From Ruegeria sp. (GTDB lineage: Bacteria > Pseudomonadota > Alphaproteobacteria > Rhodobacterales > Rhodobacteraceae): a stretch of DNA of 37,207 nucleotides. The notes beneath the pieces are model-generated. The model worked only from the letters and a program-made list of their open reading frames with translations, did no database searches and had not been told where the DNA came from. Position 1 is the stretch's first letter. Each line of letters starts with the position of its first letter. The DNA lies in assembly GCF_028066395.1 (NCBI RefSeq), contig NZ_JALCBM010000038.1, positions 1 to 37,207 on the forward strand. Reading direction: 5' to 3'. The translations under genes and the position numbers were made by a program. Shown here piece by piece: positions 7,171-15,541 of the stretch.

Positions 7171-8241
7171 ATGCAGAACACGAATTCGACCTCTTCCAGC
7201 CCTCTGATCGACCTGCGCGGCGTCTGGAAAATTTTCGGCGCCAATGAACAGGCGGTCTGTCAGGACATCAAGAACCGGGGCCTGTCACGGCAGGAGACGC
7301 TGGAACAGCACAAGGCCGTCATGGCTGTCGCCGATGTCACCCTGCAGATCTATCCCGGCGAGACCTTCTGTGTCATGGGCCTGTCCGGCAGCGGCAAATC
7401 TACCCTGGTACGGTTGATCAACCGTTTGATCCCGCCCACGGCGGGCGAGCTGATGGTCAGCGGCCAGAATGTCAGCACCATGGGTGAAAAAGAGGTCCGT
7501 GCCTTCCGCTCGGCCCGGCTGGGCATGGTGTTCCAGAACGCGGCCCTGCTGCCGCACCGCACGGTGCTGGAAAACACCGCCTTCCCGCTGGAGCTGCGCA
7601 ACATGCCCCGCAAGGACCGCGAAGAGAAAGCCCGCGCCGCGCTGGAACTGGTGCATCTGGCCGGGTGGGAGAGCTATTTCCCCGACCAGCTTTCGGGCGG
7701 CATGCAGCAGCGGGTCGGTCTGGCCCGGGCGCTGGCCTCGGACCCGGAGATTTTGCTGATGGACGAACCCTTCAGCGCGCTGGACCCGATCATCCGGCGC
7801 GACCTGCAGGATGAATTCGTCAATATCGTGAAATCGGTGAACAAGACGGCGGTGTTCATCACCCATGACCTGGATGAGGCGATCCGGGTGGGTGACCGCA
7901 TCGCAGTGATGAAAGACGGTCGGGTGCAGCAGGTGGGCACGCCAGTGGATATCGTCATGACCCCGGCCAATGAACATATTGCCAAATTCGTCTCGGGCGT
8001 CTCGCGCCTGCCGATCCTGACGGCAGCAGATGTGATGGACGAGGCCGCCACGGACGCCCCCCAAAACGATCGCGTGGTTCCGGCCCGCGCGCCGCTCTCG
8101 AACGTCATTGATCGCGCCATTGCCGAGGGCTTCCCCATGGGCATCGAACGGGATGGCAAGATTATTGGACAGATCACCGAAAAAAGCCTGCTGAAATCGA
8201 TCTCAACCCATGAGTTCGAGGCGGTCGCGAAATCGGCGTAA
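7171..8241 (+). CDS. proV: Betaine-type ABC transporter ATP-binding protein (ProV/OpuAA-like)
   Basis: A 356-residue ATPase. Walker A is GLSGSGKST at about residues 70-78, the signature LSGGMQQR at about 174, and Walker B LLMDEP around 194-199, followed by the switch histidine in FITHDLDEA. The C-terminal 90 residues after the nucleotide-binding domain correspond to a shortened regulatory (CBS-type) region of ProV. The insert of about 25 residues before the Walker A strand is typical of ProV-type ATPases. It is the only intact ATPase gene for the two permease/binding-protein sets in this window; the second set keeps just a scar (34535-34645), so this protein probably energises both. Confidence 0.94.
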   Translation: MQNTNSTSSSPLIDLRGVWKIFGANEQAVCQDIKNRGLSRQETLEQHKAVMAVADVTLQIYPGETFCVMGLSGSGKSTLVRLINRLIPPTAGELMVSGQNVSTMGEKEVRAFRSARLGMVFQNAALLPHRTVLENTAFPLELRNMPRKDREEKARAALELVHLAGWESYFPDQLSGGMQQRVGLARALASDPEILLMDEPFSALDPIIRRDLQDEFVNIVKSVNKTAVFITHDLDEAIRVGDRIAVMKDGRVQQVGTPVDIVMTPANEHIAKFVSGVSRLPILTAADVMDEAATDAPQNDRVVPARAPLSNVIDRAIAEGFPMGIERDGKIIGQITEKSLLKSISTHEFEAVAKSA

Positions 8242-8292
8242 GCGCCTGCAGGTGACCGGGGCTGGAACGACAGGAAAAGAACAGACACAATC

Positions 8293-8679
8293 ATGACGGA
8301 AAAATCTGAACGCTACCGGCAGGGGATGGAAACGCGGCGTCAGGTGCTGGGGGACGCTTTTGTCGCTGCCGCACCGGTCTCCGAAGGCGCATTGAACGGC
8401 CCCTTTCTGGAAATGGCGACTGAAGCGTCCTGGGGCCATGTCTGGTCGCGCCCCCATTGGTCGCATCGCGAAAGATCGATGGTCACAATCGCCATTCTGG
8501 CCGCCCTTGGTCATCACGAGGAACTGGCGCTTCATATCCGCTCGACCGTGAACACGGGCTGCAGCCGCGAGGACATTCAGGAGGCGTTGATGCATTGCGC
8601 GATCTATGCCGGGGTGCCTGCCGCCAACGGGGCCTTCAAAGTGGCCAAAGCGGTGCTGGCCGAGATGGATGAGACGTAA
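8293..8679 (+). CDS. Carboxymuconolactone decarboxylase-like (AhpD-fold) protein
   Basis: A 128-residue protein of the carboxymuconolactone decarboxylase family. The pattern HWSHRERSMVTIAILAAL...ELALHIRSTVNTGCSREDIQEALMHCAIYAGVPAA is close to the PcaC type, which converts 4-carboxymuconolactone in the protocatechuate pathway. Here it follows the ABC ATPase gene by 51 bp, with no other protocatechuate genes around, so a PcaC function is unlikely; the family is often recruited as small all-helical enzymes of uncertain role. It is presumably cotranscribed with the transporter. Confidence 0.85.
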   Translation: MTEKSERYRQGMETRRQVLGDAFVAAAPVSEGALNGPFLEMATEASWGHVWSRPHWSHRERSMVTIAILAALGHHEELALHIRSTVNTGCSREDIQEALMHCAIYAGVPAANGAFKVAKAVLAEMDET

Positions 8680-8863
8680 TCGGACCGCCTGCAGCCCGCC
8701 AACAACCGGACAATGCGCATGCGCATAACAGCAGAAACATCAAAGGAATTGAACATTTTGTCGCCACGCTTCAAAATCGCCCGAATCTGTCGCAAGCGAA
8801 GCGGAGGAGCAGAATGCCCAAAGGCTGGAAGGATTTCGGGGCTGCAAAGGTGCCGAAACACGC
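8680..8863. other. Regulator promoter region with a perfect 14-bp palindrome
   Basis: The gap ahead of the GntR gene contains ATGCGCATGCGCAT at 8713-8726, a perfect palindrome about 140 bp before the regulator start, and the short upstream reading frame at 8814-8867. The palindrome could be an operator, for instance for autoregulation, but it differs from the TTG-NATN-CAA family found elsewhere. Confidence 0.4.
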
Positions 8864-8867
8864 ATGA
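8814..8867 (+). CDS. Possible 17-codon upstream reading frame coupled to the GntR gene
   Basis: An ATG at 8814 follows GGAGGAG, a better ribosome site than any at the GntR start. It encodes MPKGWKDFGAAKVPKHA and its TGA (8865-8867) overlaps the regulator ATG (8864-8866) as ATGA. The GntR start has no visible ribosome site of its own, so translation may depend on coupling from this leader. No homologue is recognised; the peptide itself may be irrelevant. Confidence 0.45.
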   Translation: MPKGWKDFGAAKVPKHA

Positions 8868-9661
8868 TGAGCAGCGTTGAGATTTTCGAAGCCGTCGCGT
8901 TTTCGCGCGAAAGCCCGTTTGATGCGCAGGCGGACCCCGGGACACGCAACCGCAAGAACGCAAACCGGGATGAGCTGTTCAAGCAGTTGAAACTGGATTT
9001 GCTGCGCGCAACTTTCGAACCCGGTGAACGTCTGATCGAAGAACGGCTGGCCGAACGTCTGGGCGCCAGCCGAACTCCCGTGCGCGAGGTTTTGACACGG
9101 CTGGCCAGTGAAGGGCTGATCGGGACGCGGGGCCGGTCCTACGTGGCGCTTCAGGTGCCGACGGCGACCCTGAAAGAAGTGTTCGAGGTGCGCAAGGCGC
9201 TGGAGATTCTGGCCATCGGTGAGGCTGCGAAGCTGAAGACTGACGCCGGGATGGAAAGCATCTCGCGCGCGATGGAGACGATGCGCGACAGCCATGCCCG
9301 GGGCGACTGGCTGGCGACCAACGCGGCGGACAGCCTGTTTCACCTAAGCATCGCCGAGATGTCCAAAAACAAGACATTGTTCGACGCGCTGTGCCAGATC
9401 CACGAACGGGTGCTGCTGATCCGCAATCAGTTCTTTGCCAACAAGACCTTGCAGACAGTTGCGCTGGAAGAGCATGACAGAATCTTCGACGCGATCGCGC
9501 GCGGGGCCAAAGGTGTGGCGCGGGCCGAGATTGAGCATCATATCGATGGTACGATCAACAAGTTCATGCGCCGTCTGGACGGGCAGGACGCAGAGGAAGA
9601 GACCCCTGCAAACGATCATCGCCCGACCGAAAAAATTACGGCATCCGGCGGCGGTATGTGA
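8864..9661 (+). CDS. GntR-family transcriptional regulator, FCD subfamily
   Basis: A 265-residue regulator. The N-terminal winged helix (about residues 35-97) contains the typical block ERLAERLGASRTPVREVLTRL. The C-terminal FCD domain (about 103-235) keeps the metal/ligand residues D156, H160, H204 and H226. A flexible tail of about 25 residues follows. The first 34 residues are an unusual extension. FCD proteins are usually ligand-released repressors of adjacent catabolic genes, binding palindromes with TTG/CAA-type half-sites. This makes it the leading candidate for the recurring TTG-NATN-CAA sites in the island, although that link is not shown by sequence alone. It sits between the transporter operon and an SDR gene. 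Confidence 0.9.
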   Translation: MMSSVEIFEAVAFSRESPFDAQADPGTRNRKNANRDELFKQLKLDLLRATFEPGERLIEERLAERLGASRTPVREVLTRLASEGLIGTRGRSYVALQVPTATLKEVFEVRKALEILAIGEAAKLKTDAGMESISRAMETMRDSHARGDWLATNAADSLFHLSIAEMSKNKTLFDALCQIHERVLLIRNQFFANKTLQTVALEEHDRIFDAIARGAKGVARAEIEHHIDGTINKFMRRLDGQDAEEETPANDHRPTEKITASGGGM

Positions 9662-9716
9662 GCATGTTTTGCCCGCAAGGCGGTCGGTCAGGTGAACCCA
9701 AGGCAAGGGAATTGAC

Positions 9717-10496
9717 ATGGATTTGGGGATCGAAGGGCAGCGCGCCGTTATTTGCGGTGCCAGCCGGGGTATCGGCTATGGCTGCGCGGACGCGCTGGCG
9801 CGGGCAGGGGCGCAGATCACGCTGGTCGCGCGAAACCCCGAAAAATTGCAGGACGCGGCCAGTCGGCTGGAAAGTAGCCATGGTACAGCGCCCGATGTGA
9901 TCGCTGCGGACCTGTCCACCGAGGCAGGGTGCCAGACGGTCCTGCATGCGCAACCCGATACGGATATTCTGGTGACCAATTGCGGCGGCGCCCCCGCTGG
10001 CGATTTCACCCGTTTCACGCGTCAGGACTGGAGCGATGCGGTGGCGCTGAACATGCTCTCGGCGCTTGATCTGATCCGGGCCTATCTGCCGGGCATGCGA
10101 GAACGCGGACAGGGGCGGATCGTCAACATTCTGAACATCGCGTTGCAGGGGGGTTACCCCGACTTGCCGCTATCCTCGGGTGCAACCGGCGGTCTGGCCA
10201 GTGCCATTGCCAGCCTTGCGCCGTCGGCGGCGCGGGACGGGGTGTCGATCAACAACATTCTGCCCGGACGGTTCGAGACTGAGCGTCTGTCAGACAATAT
10301 CGCTCATGACATCGCCACCACCGGCAAGTCCGAGGCCGAAGTGCGCGCGACCCGTCTGAACCGGCAAGCAGTGCAACGCTTTGGCAACCCGCAAGAGATC
10401 GGCGCGCTCTGCGCCTTCCTGTGCAGCCAGCATGCCGGATACGTGGTCGGTCAGAACATCGCCATGGATGGCGGGGCCCGGCCTTACGAAGTGTAA
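9717..10496 (+). CDS. Atypical SDR-family protein lacking the YxxxK motif
   Basis: A 259-residue Rossmann-fold protein. The cofactor site is normal for an SDR (GASRGIG at 14-20; VTNCGG replaces the usual NNAG). The catalytic residues are not: the Tyr-x3-Lys position reads S153-x3-T157 (SSGATGG), and the usual catalytic Ser region reads NILNIAL. A related SDR subgroup has SNxxR there, so this belongs to a noncanonical branch that may use a different chemistry or act as a binding protein. It follows the GntR gene by 55 bp with a good AAGGGA site and is probably cotranscribed with it. Confidence 0.85.
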   Translation: MDLGIEGQRAVICGASRGIGYGCADALARAGAQITLVARNPEKLQDAASRLESSHGTAPDVIAADLSTEAGCQTVLHAQPDTDILVTNCGGAPAGDFTRFTRQDWSDAVALNMLSALDLIRAYLPGMRERGQGRIVNILNIALQGGYPDLPLSSGATGGLASAIASLAPSAARDGVSINNILPGRFETERLSDNIAHDIATTGKSEAEVRATRLNRQAVQRFGNPQEIGALCAFLCSQHAGYVVGQNIAMDGGARPYEV

Positions 10497-10519
10497 GAAA
10501 CCGGACCCCTGGGGAGAAT

Positions 10520-12181
10520 TCAACTGGCTTGCAACCGCACGCCCGGTGACAGAATCTCCGGGTCGAGGGTGAATTCGATCACCTTGATACCGTGTTGCGC
10601 GCGGGCCTCTTTCAGGGCGTCCTTGAACCCGTCCAGGCATTCGACCCGCCAGGTGCTGGCGCCGAAGGACTTCGCATAGGCGCAGAAATCGGGGTTGCTG
10701 AGCTGCGTGCCGCTGATGCGGGCAGGAAACTCACGCTCCTGATGGGCGCGGATCGTGCCGTAGCGATTGTTGTTGATGATCATCACCGTCAAGGACAGGT
10801 TGTGATGCATCGCCGTGGCCAGTTCCTGACTGGTCATCATGAAACAGCCGTCACCGGCAAAGCAGTATACCTCACGTTCAGGCGTGGCCGAGGCTGCAGC
10901 GACGGCGGCGGGCAGGCCATAGCCCATCGAACCTGATGTCGGTGCCAGTTGTGAGCCTTGTGCCCGATAACGGTAGAAACGGTGCAGCCAGCCGGAATAG
11001 TTCCCGGCCCCGTTGGTCATGATGGCGTCAGGCGGTAGGACATCGCTGAGATGCGCAAAGACATCCGACAGGATATCGTCATCGCCCAGCCGCGCAGCGT
11101 CGGTGAAGGTTTCGAACTGCTGGCGCAGCGCTGTGGTGCCCGGCTGGAACCGGTCCGGCGCCAAGGGTTCCCACTCGGCCACGGCAGAGCAGAAGCTTTC
11201 CAGATCCGAGACTAACGACATGGCGGGTTCAAAGACACGGCCGATTTCCTCGGCCTGAGGGTAGACATGATAAAGCTCGGTCTCGGGCACGGGTGGTTGC
11301 AGCAGTTGATAGCCCGAGGTCGTCATCTCTCCCAACCGGGGTCCGATCGCCAGCAGCAGGTCGCATTCCTTTACCGCATCGATCAGATAGGGCGTCTTGC
11401 CGAGGCTGAAATGACCCACATAATTGGGGTGGTTGTTGTTGATTACCCCTTGCGAGCGGAAAGACACTGCCACCGGCAGCCCCTGCTGTTCGGCAAACCG
11501 GGTCAGAGCGTCCATTCCACCCTGCGTCCACCCTCCGCCACCGGCCAAGATCAGCGGTCGTTGTGCTTGGGCCAGCTTGTCCTTCAACTGCGCCAACTGC
11601 TCGGGCGCGGGCGCGAAGCGCGGCGGCTGAACCGCGCGCGGTGCCTGCGGCGCTATGATTTCTTCATACAGCATATCCTCGGGCAGGGCCAAAACCACCG
11701 GGCCGGGACGGCCTGACAGGGCGGTTCTGAATGCCCGCGAGATATATTCCTGCAACCGCGACGGATCGTCGATCTCGGCCACCCATTTCGCCATCTGACC
11801 GAACATCCGCCGGTAATCCACCTCCTGAAAGGCTTCACGGTCGCGGGTATCGCGGGCGATCTGACCGATGAACAGGATCATCGGTGTCGAATCCTGAAAC
11901 GCTACATGCACGCCCGCGCTGGCATTGGTGGCCCCGGGGGCGCGGGTGACAAAACAGATACCGGGCCGCCCGGTCAGCTTGCCATAGGCATCCGCCGCCA
12001 TCGCAGCGCCGCCCTCTTGCCGGAAAGTGACGAATTCGACGCTGTTCTGACGCTCATACAGCGCATCCAGAACCGGCAGATAGCTTTCGCCGGGCACGCC
12101 GAAAATCCGGTCGACCCCTTGGGTGATCAGCAGATCCACCAGATGGTCGGCGGCGCGTATCTTGGCGGGCTGTACGTTCAT
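10520..12181 (-). CDS. Thiamine-diphosphate-dependent enzyme (acetolactate synthase large-subunit-like)
   Basis: A 553-residue protein of the ThDP family that includes acetolactate synthase, glyoxylate carboligase and 2-oxoacid decarboxylases. The catalytic glutamate is E56 (FRQEGGAAMAADAYG). The cofactor-binding GDG motif is at about residue 442 (GDGCFMM) with the NNN about 27 residues on. It starts inside the stop of the aminotransferase gene (ATGA overlap), so the two are translated together. A plausible pathway is amino acid to 2-oxo acid (aminotransferase) and then decarboxylation or carboligation here. The true substrate is unknown, and biosynthetic acetolactate synthase is unlikely because no small subunit is present. 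Confidence 0.88.
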   Translation of the reverse strand: MNVQPAKIRAADHLVDLLITQGVDRIFGVPGESYLPVLDALYERQNSVEFVTFRQEGGAAMAADAYGKLTGRPGICFVTRAPGATNASAGVHVAFQDSTPMILFIGQIARDTRDREAFQEVDYRRMFGQMAKWVAEIDDPSRLQEYISRAFRTALSGRPGPVVLALPEDMLYEEIIAPQAPRAVQPPRFAPAPEQLAQLKDKLAQAQRPLILAGGGGWTQGGMDALTRFAEQQGLPVAVSFRSQGVINNNHPNYVGHFSLGKTPYLIDAVKECDLLLAIGPRLGEMTTSGYQLLQPPVPETELYHVYPQAEEIGRVFEPAMSLVSDLESFCSAVAEWEPLAPDRFQPGTTALRQQFETFTDAARLGDDDILSDVFAHLSDVLPPDAIMTNGAGNYSGWLHRFYRYRAQGSQLAPTSGSMGYGLPAAVAAASATPEREVYCFAGDGCFMMTSQELATAMHHNLSLTVMIINNNRYGTIRAHQEREFPARISGTQLSNPDFCAYAKSFGASTWRVECLDGFKDALKEARAQHGIKVIEFTLDPEILSPGVRLQAS

Positions 12182-13413
12182 TGGGCGGGCTCTTTCACAG
12201 GTTGCAGCGCGTCCAGCGCGGTTTTCATGCGCTCAACGGCAAGGCTGAGATCGGTATCGGCAACCGCGAAGGACAATCGCAGATGGCCGGGCAGGCCGAA
12301 TTCCGAGCCCGGAACCGTGACCACTTTGGCCTTGTCCAGCAGGTAATCGCTGACCGCGTTGTCATCGGGCAGGATCGTGCCATCCGGTGTCTGACGTTCC
12401 AGCAGGTCGGTGATGCGGACGAAAGCAAAGAAGGACCCTTCGGGCGCGCGCGCCTCGATCCCGTCGATGGCCGAGACGCCGTTGATCAGAATGTCGCGCC
12501 TGCGGGCATAGGCGGTGCGGGCCGTGTCCAGAAAACCCTGCGGACCGGTCAGCGCCTCGACCGCCGCCGCCTGACTGACGGAACAGGGGTTCGAGGTGCT
12601 TTGGCTTTGAACAACGGACATGGCCCGGATCAGCTCGGGCGCACCGCCGGCATAACCCAGCCGCCAGCCGGTCATGGCAAAGGCCTTGGACACGGCGTTC
12701 ACCGTCAGGATGCGCTGTTTCAAATCGGGACGGATCGCGGCGGGTGTGGCAAAGGGCGTGTCGCCAAAACGGATATGTTCATATACATCGTCGGCCATCA
12801 CCCAAAGGCGGGGATGGTCTGCGATGACCTCAAGCAATGCGGCCAGTTCTGCCGCGCTGTAGACCGCGCCCGAAGGATTGCTGGGTGAGTTCAGCAGAAT
12901 CCAGCGGCTTTTGGGGGTAATCGCCTTGCGCAGCTGATCGGGTGTGATCTTGTACCCCGCCTCAAGCTGACCGCTGACGGCAACCGGCTTGGCACCCGCG
13001 ATTTTCACGATGTCGAAATAGGACAGCCAGCAGGGCGTCGGCAGAATCACCTCATCCCCGGCATCAAGCGTGGCCATGAATGCGTTGAAGATCAGCTGCT
13101 TGGCCCCGGCGCCGACCATGACTTCGTTGCGCTCATAGGATAGATTGTTGTCGCGTCGAAACTTCTCGCGCACCGCGTCTTTCATTTCGGCCGTGCCGTC
13201 CAGCGCGGTATAGCGGGTCTGACCGGCGTCGATGGCCGCTTTGGCGGCGGATTTGACGTTGTCGGGCGTGTCGAAATCCGGCTGACCGGCGGACAGGTCG
13301 ATCACGGATACCCCATTTGCACGCAGTTCCCGTGCCGCTTGCGCCAGTTGCAGGATTTTGGAGACACCCATGCCCTCGATCCGGGACGATGTGCTCAGGA
13401 CACCTTCTTTCAT
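12178..13413 (-). CDS. Class I/II PLP-dependent aminotransferase
   Basis: A 411-residue fold-type I aminotransferase of the aspartate aminotransferase Ib type. The Schiff-base lysine is K243 (VSKAFAMTGWRLGYAGG), the substrate-phosphate/PLP region includes GAGAKQ at about 101-106 and NSPSNPSG at 175-182, and DDVYE near 208-212 contains the pyridine-N contact. The ATG at 13413 with GGGGAA ahead is preferred over the longer frame to 13476, which would run through the operator-like site at 13443-13454. It shares a 4-bp overlap with the ThDP enzyme gene. The amino-acid specificity is not readable. Confidence 0.9.
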   Translation of the reverse strand: MKEGVLSTSSRIEGMGVSKILQLAQAARELRANGVSVIDLSAGQPDFDTPDNVKSAAKAAIDAGQTRYTALDGTAEMKDAVREKFRRDNNLSYERNEVMVGAGAKQLIFNAFMATLDAGDEVILPTPCWLSYFDIVKIAGAKPVAVSGQLEAGYKITPDQLRKAITPKSRWILLNSPSNPSGAVYSAAELAALLEVIADHPRLWVMADDVYEHIRFGDTPFATPAAIRPDLKQRILTVNAVSKAFAMTGWRLGYAGGAPELIRAMSVVQSQSTSNPCSVSQAAAVEALTGPQGFLDTARTAYARRRDILINGVSAIDGIEARAPEGSFFAFVRITDLLERQTPDGTILPDDNAVSDYLLDKAKVVTVPGSEFGLPGHLRLSFAVADTDLSLAVERMKTALDALQPVKEPAQ

Positions 13414-13442
13414 CTGTTCCCCGTGTTCTTGTTTATTTCTTT

Positions 13443-13454
13443 TTTGCACACAAA
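13443..13454. promoter_or_regulatory. Candidate operator (TTTGCACACAAA)
   Basis: A palindrome of the TTTG-N4-CAAA type, 30 bp upstream of the aminotransferase ATG, where a bound repressor would block transcription or clearance. It is 190 bp from the partner at 13633-13644. Confidence 0.5.
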
Positions 13455-13613
13455 CGAGAGGTTCGTCAATTGGCACTTCGCATATCGCATTAATGCCTGA
13501 ATTTGCGCGTTATGCAGGCTGAAAGATCAAGCAAACCATAAAATGACCGCATTTTTTGCAGGCCGAGCTTCCGTGAATGGCAATCAGAAGGCACTGCGAT
13601 GTGAGAATTCGCA

Positions 13614-13642
13614 TTGACGGAAGATGTAAAGATTTGTATCCA
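13614..13642 (+). promoter_or_regulatory. Sigma70-type promoter for the HcnABC-like operon, with overlapping operator
   Basis: TTGACG (13614-13619), a 17-bp spacer and TATCCA (13637-13642). The TTTGTATCCAAA palindrome (13633-13644) covers the -10, the same arrangement as at 1483-1512 and 4827-4856. Confidence 0.55.
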
Positions 13643-13644
13643 AA
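13633..13644. promoter_or_regulatory. Candidate operator (TTTGTATCCAAA)
   Basis: The exact reverse complement of the site at 4667-4678. It overlaps the -10 of the rightward promoter. Confidence 0.55.
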
Positions 13645-13850
13645 CAATCAAGGAAATGGATCATTAGCCACTCAATCCGCGTGATCGTGCAAATGGGGGT
13701 TCAAATCGACCCCGGAACGCCTCTGATAGGGGCCCCAAGATCGAAAGCGGGTCGACTGGGCGGGATAAAAATGCACTGCTGGCGGTGGTGAAATGATTGC
13801 GGCTCGACACATCCGGACCGATGTCGCGCAAGGGGCATAGAAAGTGAGCC

Positions 13851-14132
13851 ATGGGTGAATACTCTACGGACGCGGGTGCAGAAACCTTCCAGTTCGAATT
13901 CGACGGCCAAAACATCTCGGCTCAGGCGGGGCAGAGCGTTGCGGCGGCCTTGATGCAGGCCGGTCACCGCTGTCTGCGGATCGACGAATTCGGCACCCCC
14001 AAAGGCGCGTTCTGCGGCATTGGTTTCTGCTGGGAATGCCGCTGTGTCATTGATGGTGTCAGCAATGAACGCGCCTGCATGACGCCCGCGCGCCCGGGAA
14101 TGGTGGTTCAACGTCAGATGGGTCTGGAATGA
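13851..14132 (+). CDS. [2Fe-2S] subunit of an HcnA-like heterotrimeric dehydrogenase
   Basis: A 93-residue ferredoxin-like protein. Cysteines C55, C60, C63 and C76 give the plant-type [2Fe-2S] pattern (GAFCGIGFCWECRC...AC). Proteins like this are the small subunit of HcnABC (hydrogen cyanide synthase), opine oxidases and D-hydroxyproline dehydrogenase (LhpBEF type), which oxidise an amine carbon and pass electrons to the respiratory chain. Its stop overlaps the start of the next gene (ATGA), so the subunits are translationally coupled. The ribosome site is weak. Confidence 0.9.
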   Translation: MGEYSTDAGAETFQFEFDGQNISAQAGQSVAAALMQAGHRCLRIDEFGTPKGAFCGIGFCWECRCVIDGVSNERACMTPARPGMVVQRQMGLE

Positions 14133-15541
14133 TGGGCGGGCATGTGGTCATTGTCGGCGCAGGCCCCGCAGGGATGAGCGCGGCGATTTCGGTGGCCGAG
14201 GCGGGCTGCCGTGTGACCGTGCTGGATGAGGCCGCCCGACCCGGTGGGCAGATTTTTCGACAGGCCGCGCCGGAATTGAAGGCCCCGTCTTACGCGACCG
14301 AGGCCGAACAGCGGCGCAAGGCGGCTTTGCTCGCGGATTTCGCTTCGCTGGGCAAGGCCATCACCTATGTGGCGCAGGCGCAGGTGATTTCGGCTTTTGC
14401 GGGGCCGGAAATTCAATATGTCGCTGATGATGCGACCCATACGCTGAACCCTGATGCTGTCATCCTCGCCACTGGTGTGCGGGAAAAGCTGTTCCCATTT
14501 GAAGGTTGGACGCTGCCGGGCGTTTTGGGCGCAGGTGGGGCGCAATCCATCCTAAAGGCGCAGAATGTGTTGCCGGGCAAGCGCATCGTCATCGCGGGTG
14601 CGGGTCCGCTGCCGATGGTGGTGGCGGCGCAGATGACCCGCGCGGGCGCGGATGTTTTGGCGCTGGCGCAGCTTCATCACGTGCTGTCGATGGGGAGTAA
14701 CCCTCTGGCTCTGCTCGCAGGCCGGGCCTCGGTTCTGGAAGGGCTGGGCTATCTGTCCACCGTCCTGCGCGCGCGCATCCCGCAACTGACCGGTTATGTG
14801 CCGATCCGGGCTGAGGGCGATACGCAGTTGAAATCGGTGGTGCTGGCCAAGCTGGACGCGCAGGGTCAGGTGATCGGAGGCAGCCAAAGGCGCGTCGAAA
14901 CCGATGTTCTGGCGCTGAATTACGGGTTCGTGGCCAATGCCGAGCTGGCAACGATGATGGGCGTGGACCTGCGGTTTGACGAATTCTCGGGCTGGCACCC
15001 GGTGATTGATGACGAAGGCCGTACCTCGGATCCCAGCGTCTTTGCCTGCGGCGATACGGCGGGGTTGCGCGGATCTTACGTGGCACAGGCCGAAGGGCAC
15101 ATTGTTGGTGCCGCAGCCGCCGAGCAAGTGCTTGGCCAAGCGGCAAAGACCGGGCAGAATAGCCTGGTGCAGGCGCGCAAGGCCCGCGCGCAGCAATTGA
15201 AATTCCAATCCACCTTGCGGCACACTCTGAAACTGCCCGATGGGGTCTGGGGCATCTCGACCCCCGACACCATCATCTGCCGCTGCGAAGGCGTGCGCAA
15301 GGCTGAGATATTGGGCGCGCTGGAGCACGGCCATCGTTCGGTCAACGCAATCAAGCGTAACACGCGCTGCGGCATGGGTTGGTGCAATGGGCGCAGTTGT
15401 TTGCACAGCGTCTCGGCGTTGGCCTCGCAAGCGACCGGCGAACCCCCGCAAACACCGATGACCCCGCGCCCGGTGGCCCGGCCCGTAACGCTGGGCGAGT
15501 TGGCAAACGCGCCGGGATATGAGGTGCCTGATGACCACTGA
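14129..15541 (+). CDS. HcnB-like FAD/NAD(P)-binding subunit with C-terminal BFD-type [2Fe-2S] domain
   Basis: A 470-residue flavoprotein. GAGPAG at 10-15 is the FAD Rossmann motif; a second dinucleotide fold begins near residue 151 (RIVIAGAGPLPMV). The C-terminal domain has C384-x-C386 and C414-x4-C419 (ICRCEG...CGMGWC), the BFD-type iron-sulfur motif. This domain order matches the HcnB/OoxA/LhpF-type subunit of heterotrimeric amine dehydrogenases. It overlaps its neighbours on both sides (4 bp upstream, 11 bp downstream), typical of subunits made in fixed ratio. Confidence 0.92.
   Translation: MMGGHVVIVGAGPAGMSAAISVAEAGCRVTVLDEAARPGGQIFRQAAPELKAPSYATEAEQRRKAALLADFASLGKAITYVAQAQVISAFAGPEIQYVADDATHTLNPDAVILATGVREKLFPFEGWTLPGVLGAGGAQSILKAQNVLPGKRIVIAGAGPLPMVVAAQMTRAGADVLALAQLHHVLSMGSNPLALLAGRASVLEGLGYLSTVLRARIPQLTGYVPIRAEGDTQLKSVVLAKLDAQGQVIGGSQRRVETDVLALNYGFVANAELATMMGVDLRFDEFSGWHPVIDDEGRTSDPSVFACGDTAGLRGSYVAQAEGHIVGAAAAEQVLGQAAKTGQNSLVQARKARAQQLKFQSTLRHTLKLPDGVWGISTPDTIICRCEGVRKAEILGALEHGHRSVNAIKRNTRCGMGWCNGRSCLHSVSALASQATGEPPQTPMTPRPVARPVTLGELANAPGYEVPDDH

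Larger units (their letters stand above)
13414..13850. other. Divergent control region, aminotransferase versus HcnA-like operon
   Basis: A 437-bp gene-free region between two divergent operons. It holds two operator-like palindromes (13443-13454 and 13633-13644), a rightward promoter (13614-13642) and an AT-rich middle. I see no small gene with a good ribosome site. The last 200 bp form a long GC-rich leader for the rightward operon. Confidence 0.6.

Noticed and set aside
8293-8679. A protocatechuate pathway based on the PcaC-like protein
   Set aside because: No other pca genes are present in the window.
14552-15538. A 328-codon frame antisense to the HcnB-like gene
   Set aside because: No recognised domain, and the sense gene is certain from FAD and iron-sulfur motifs.
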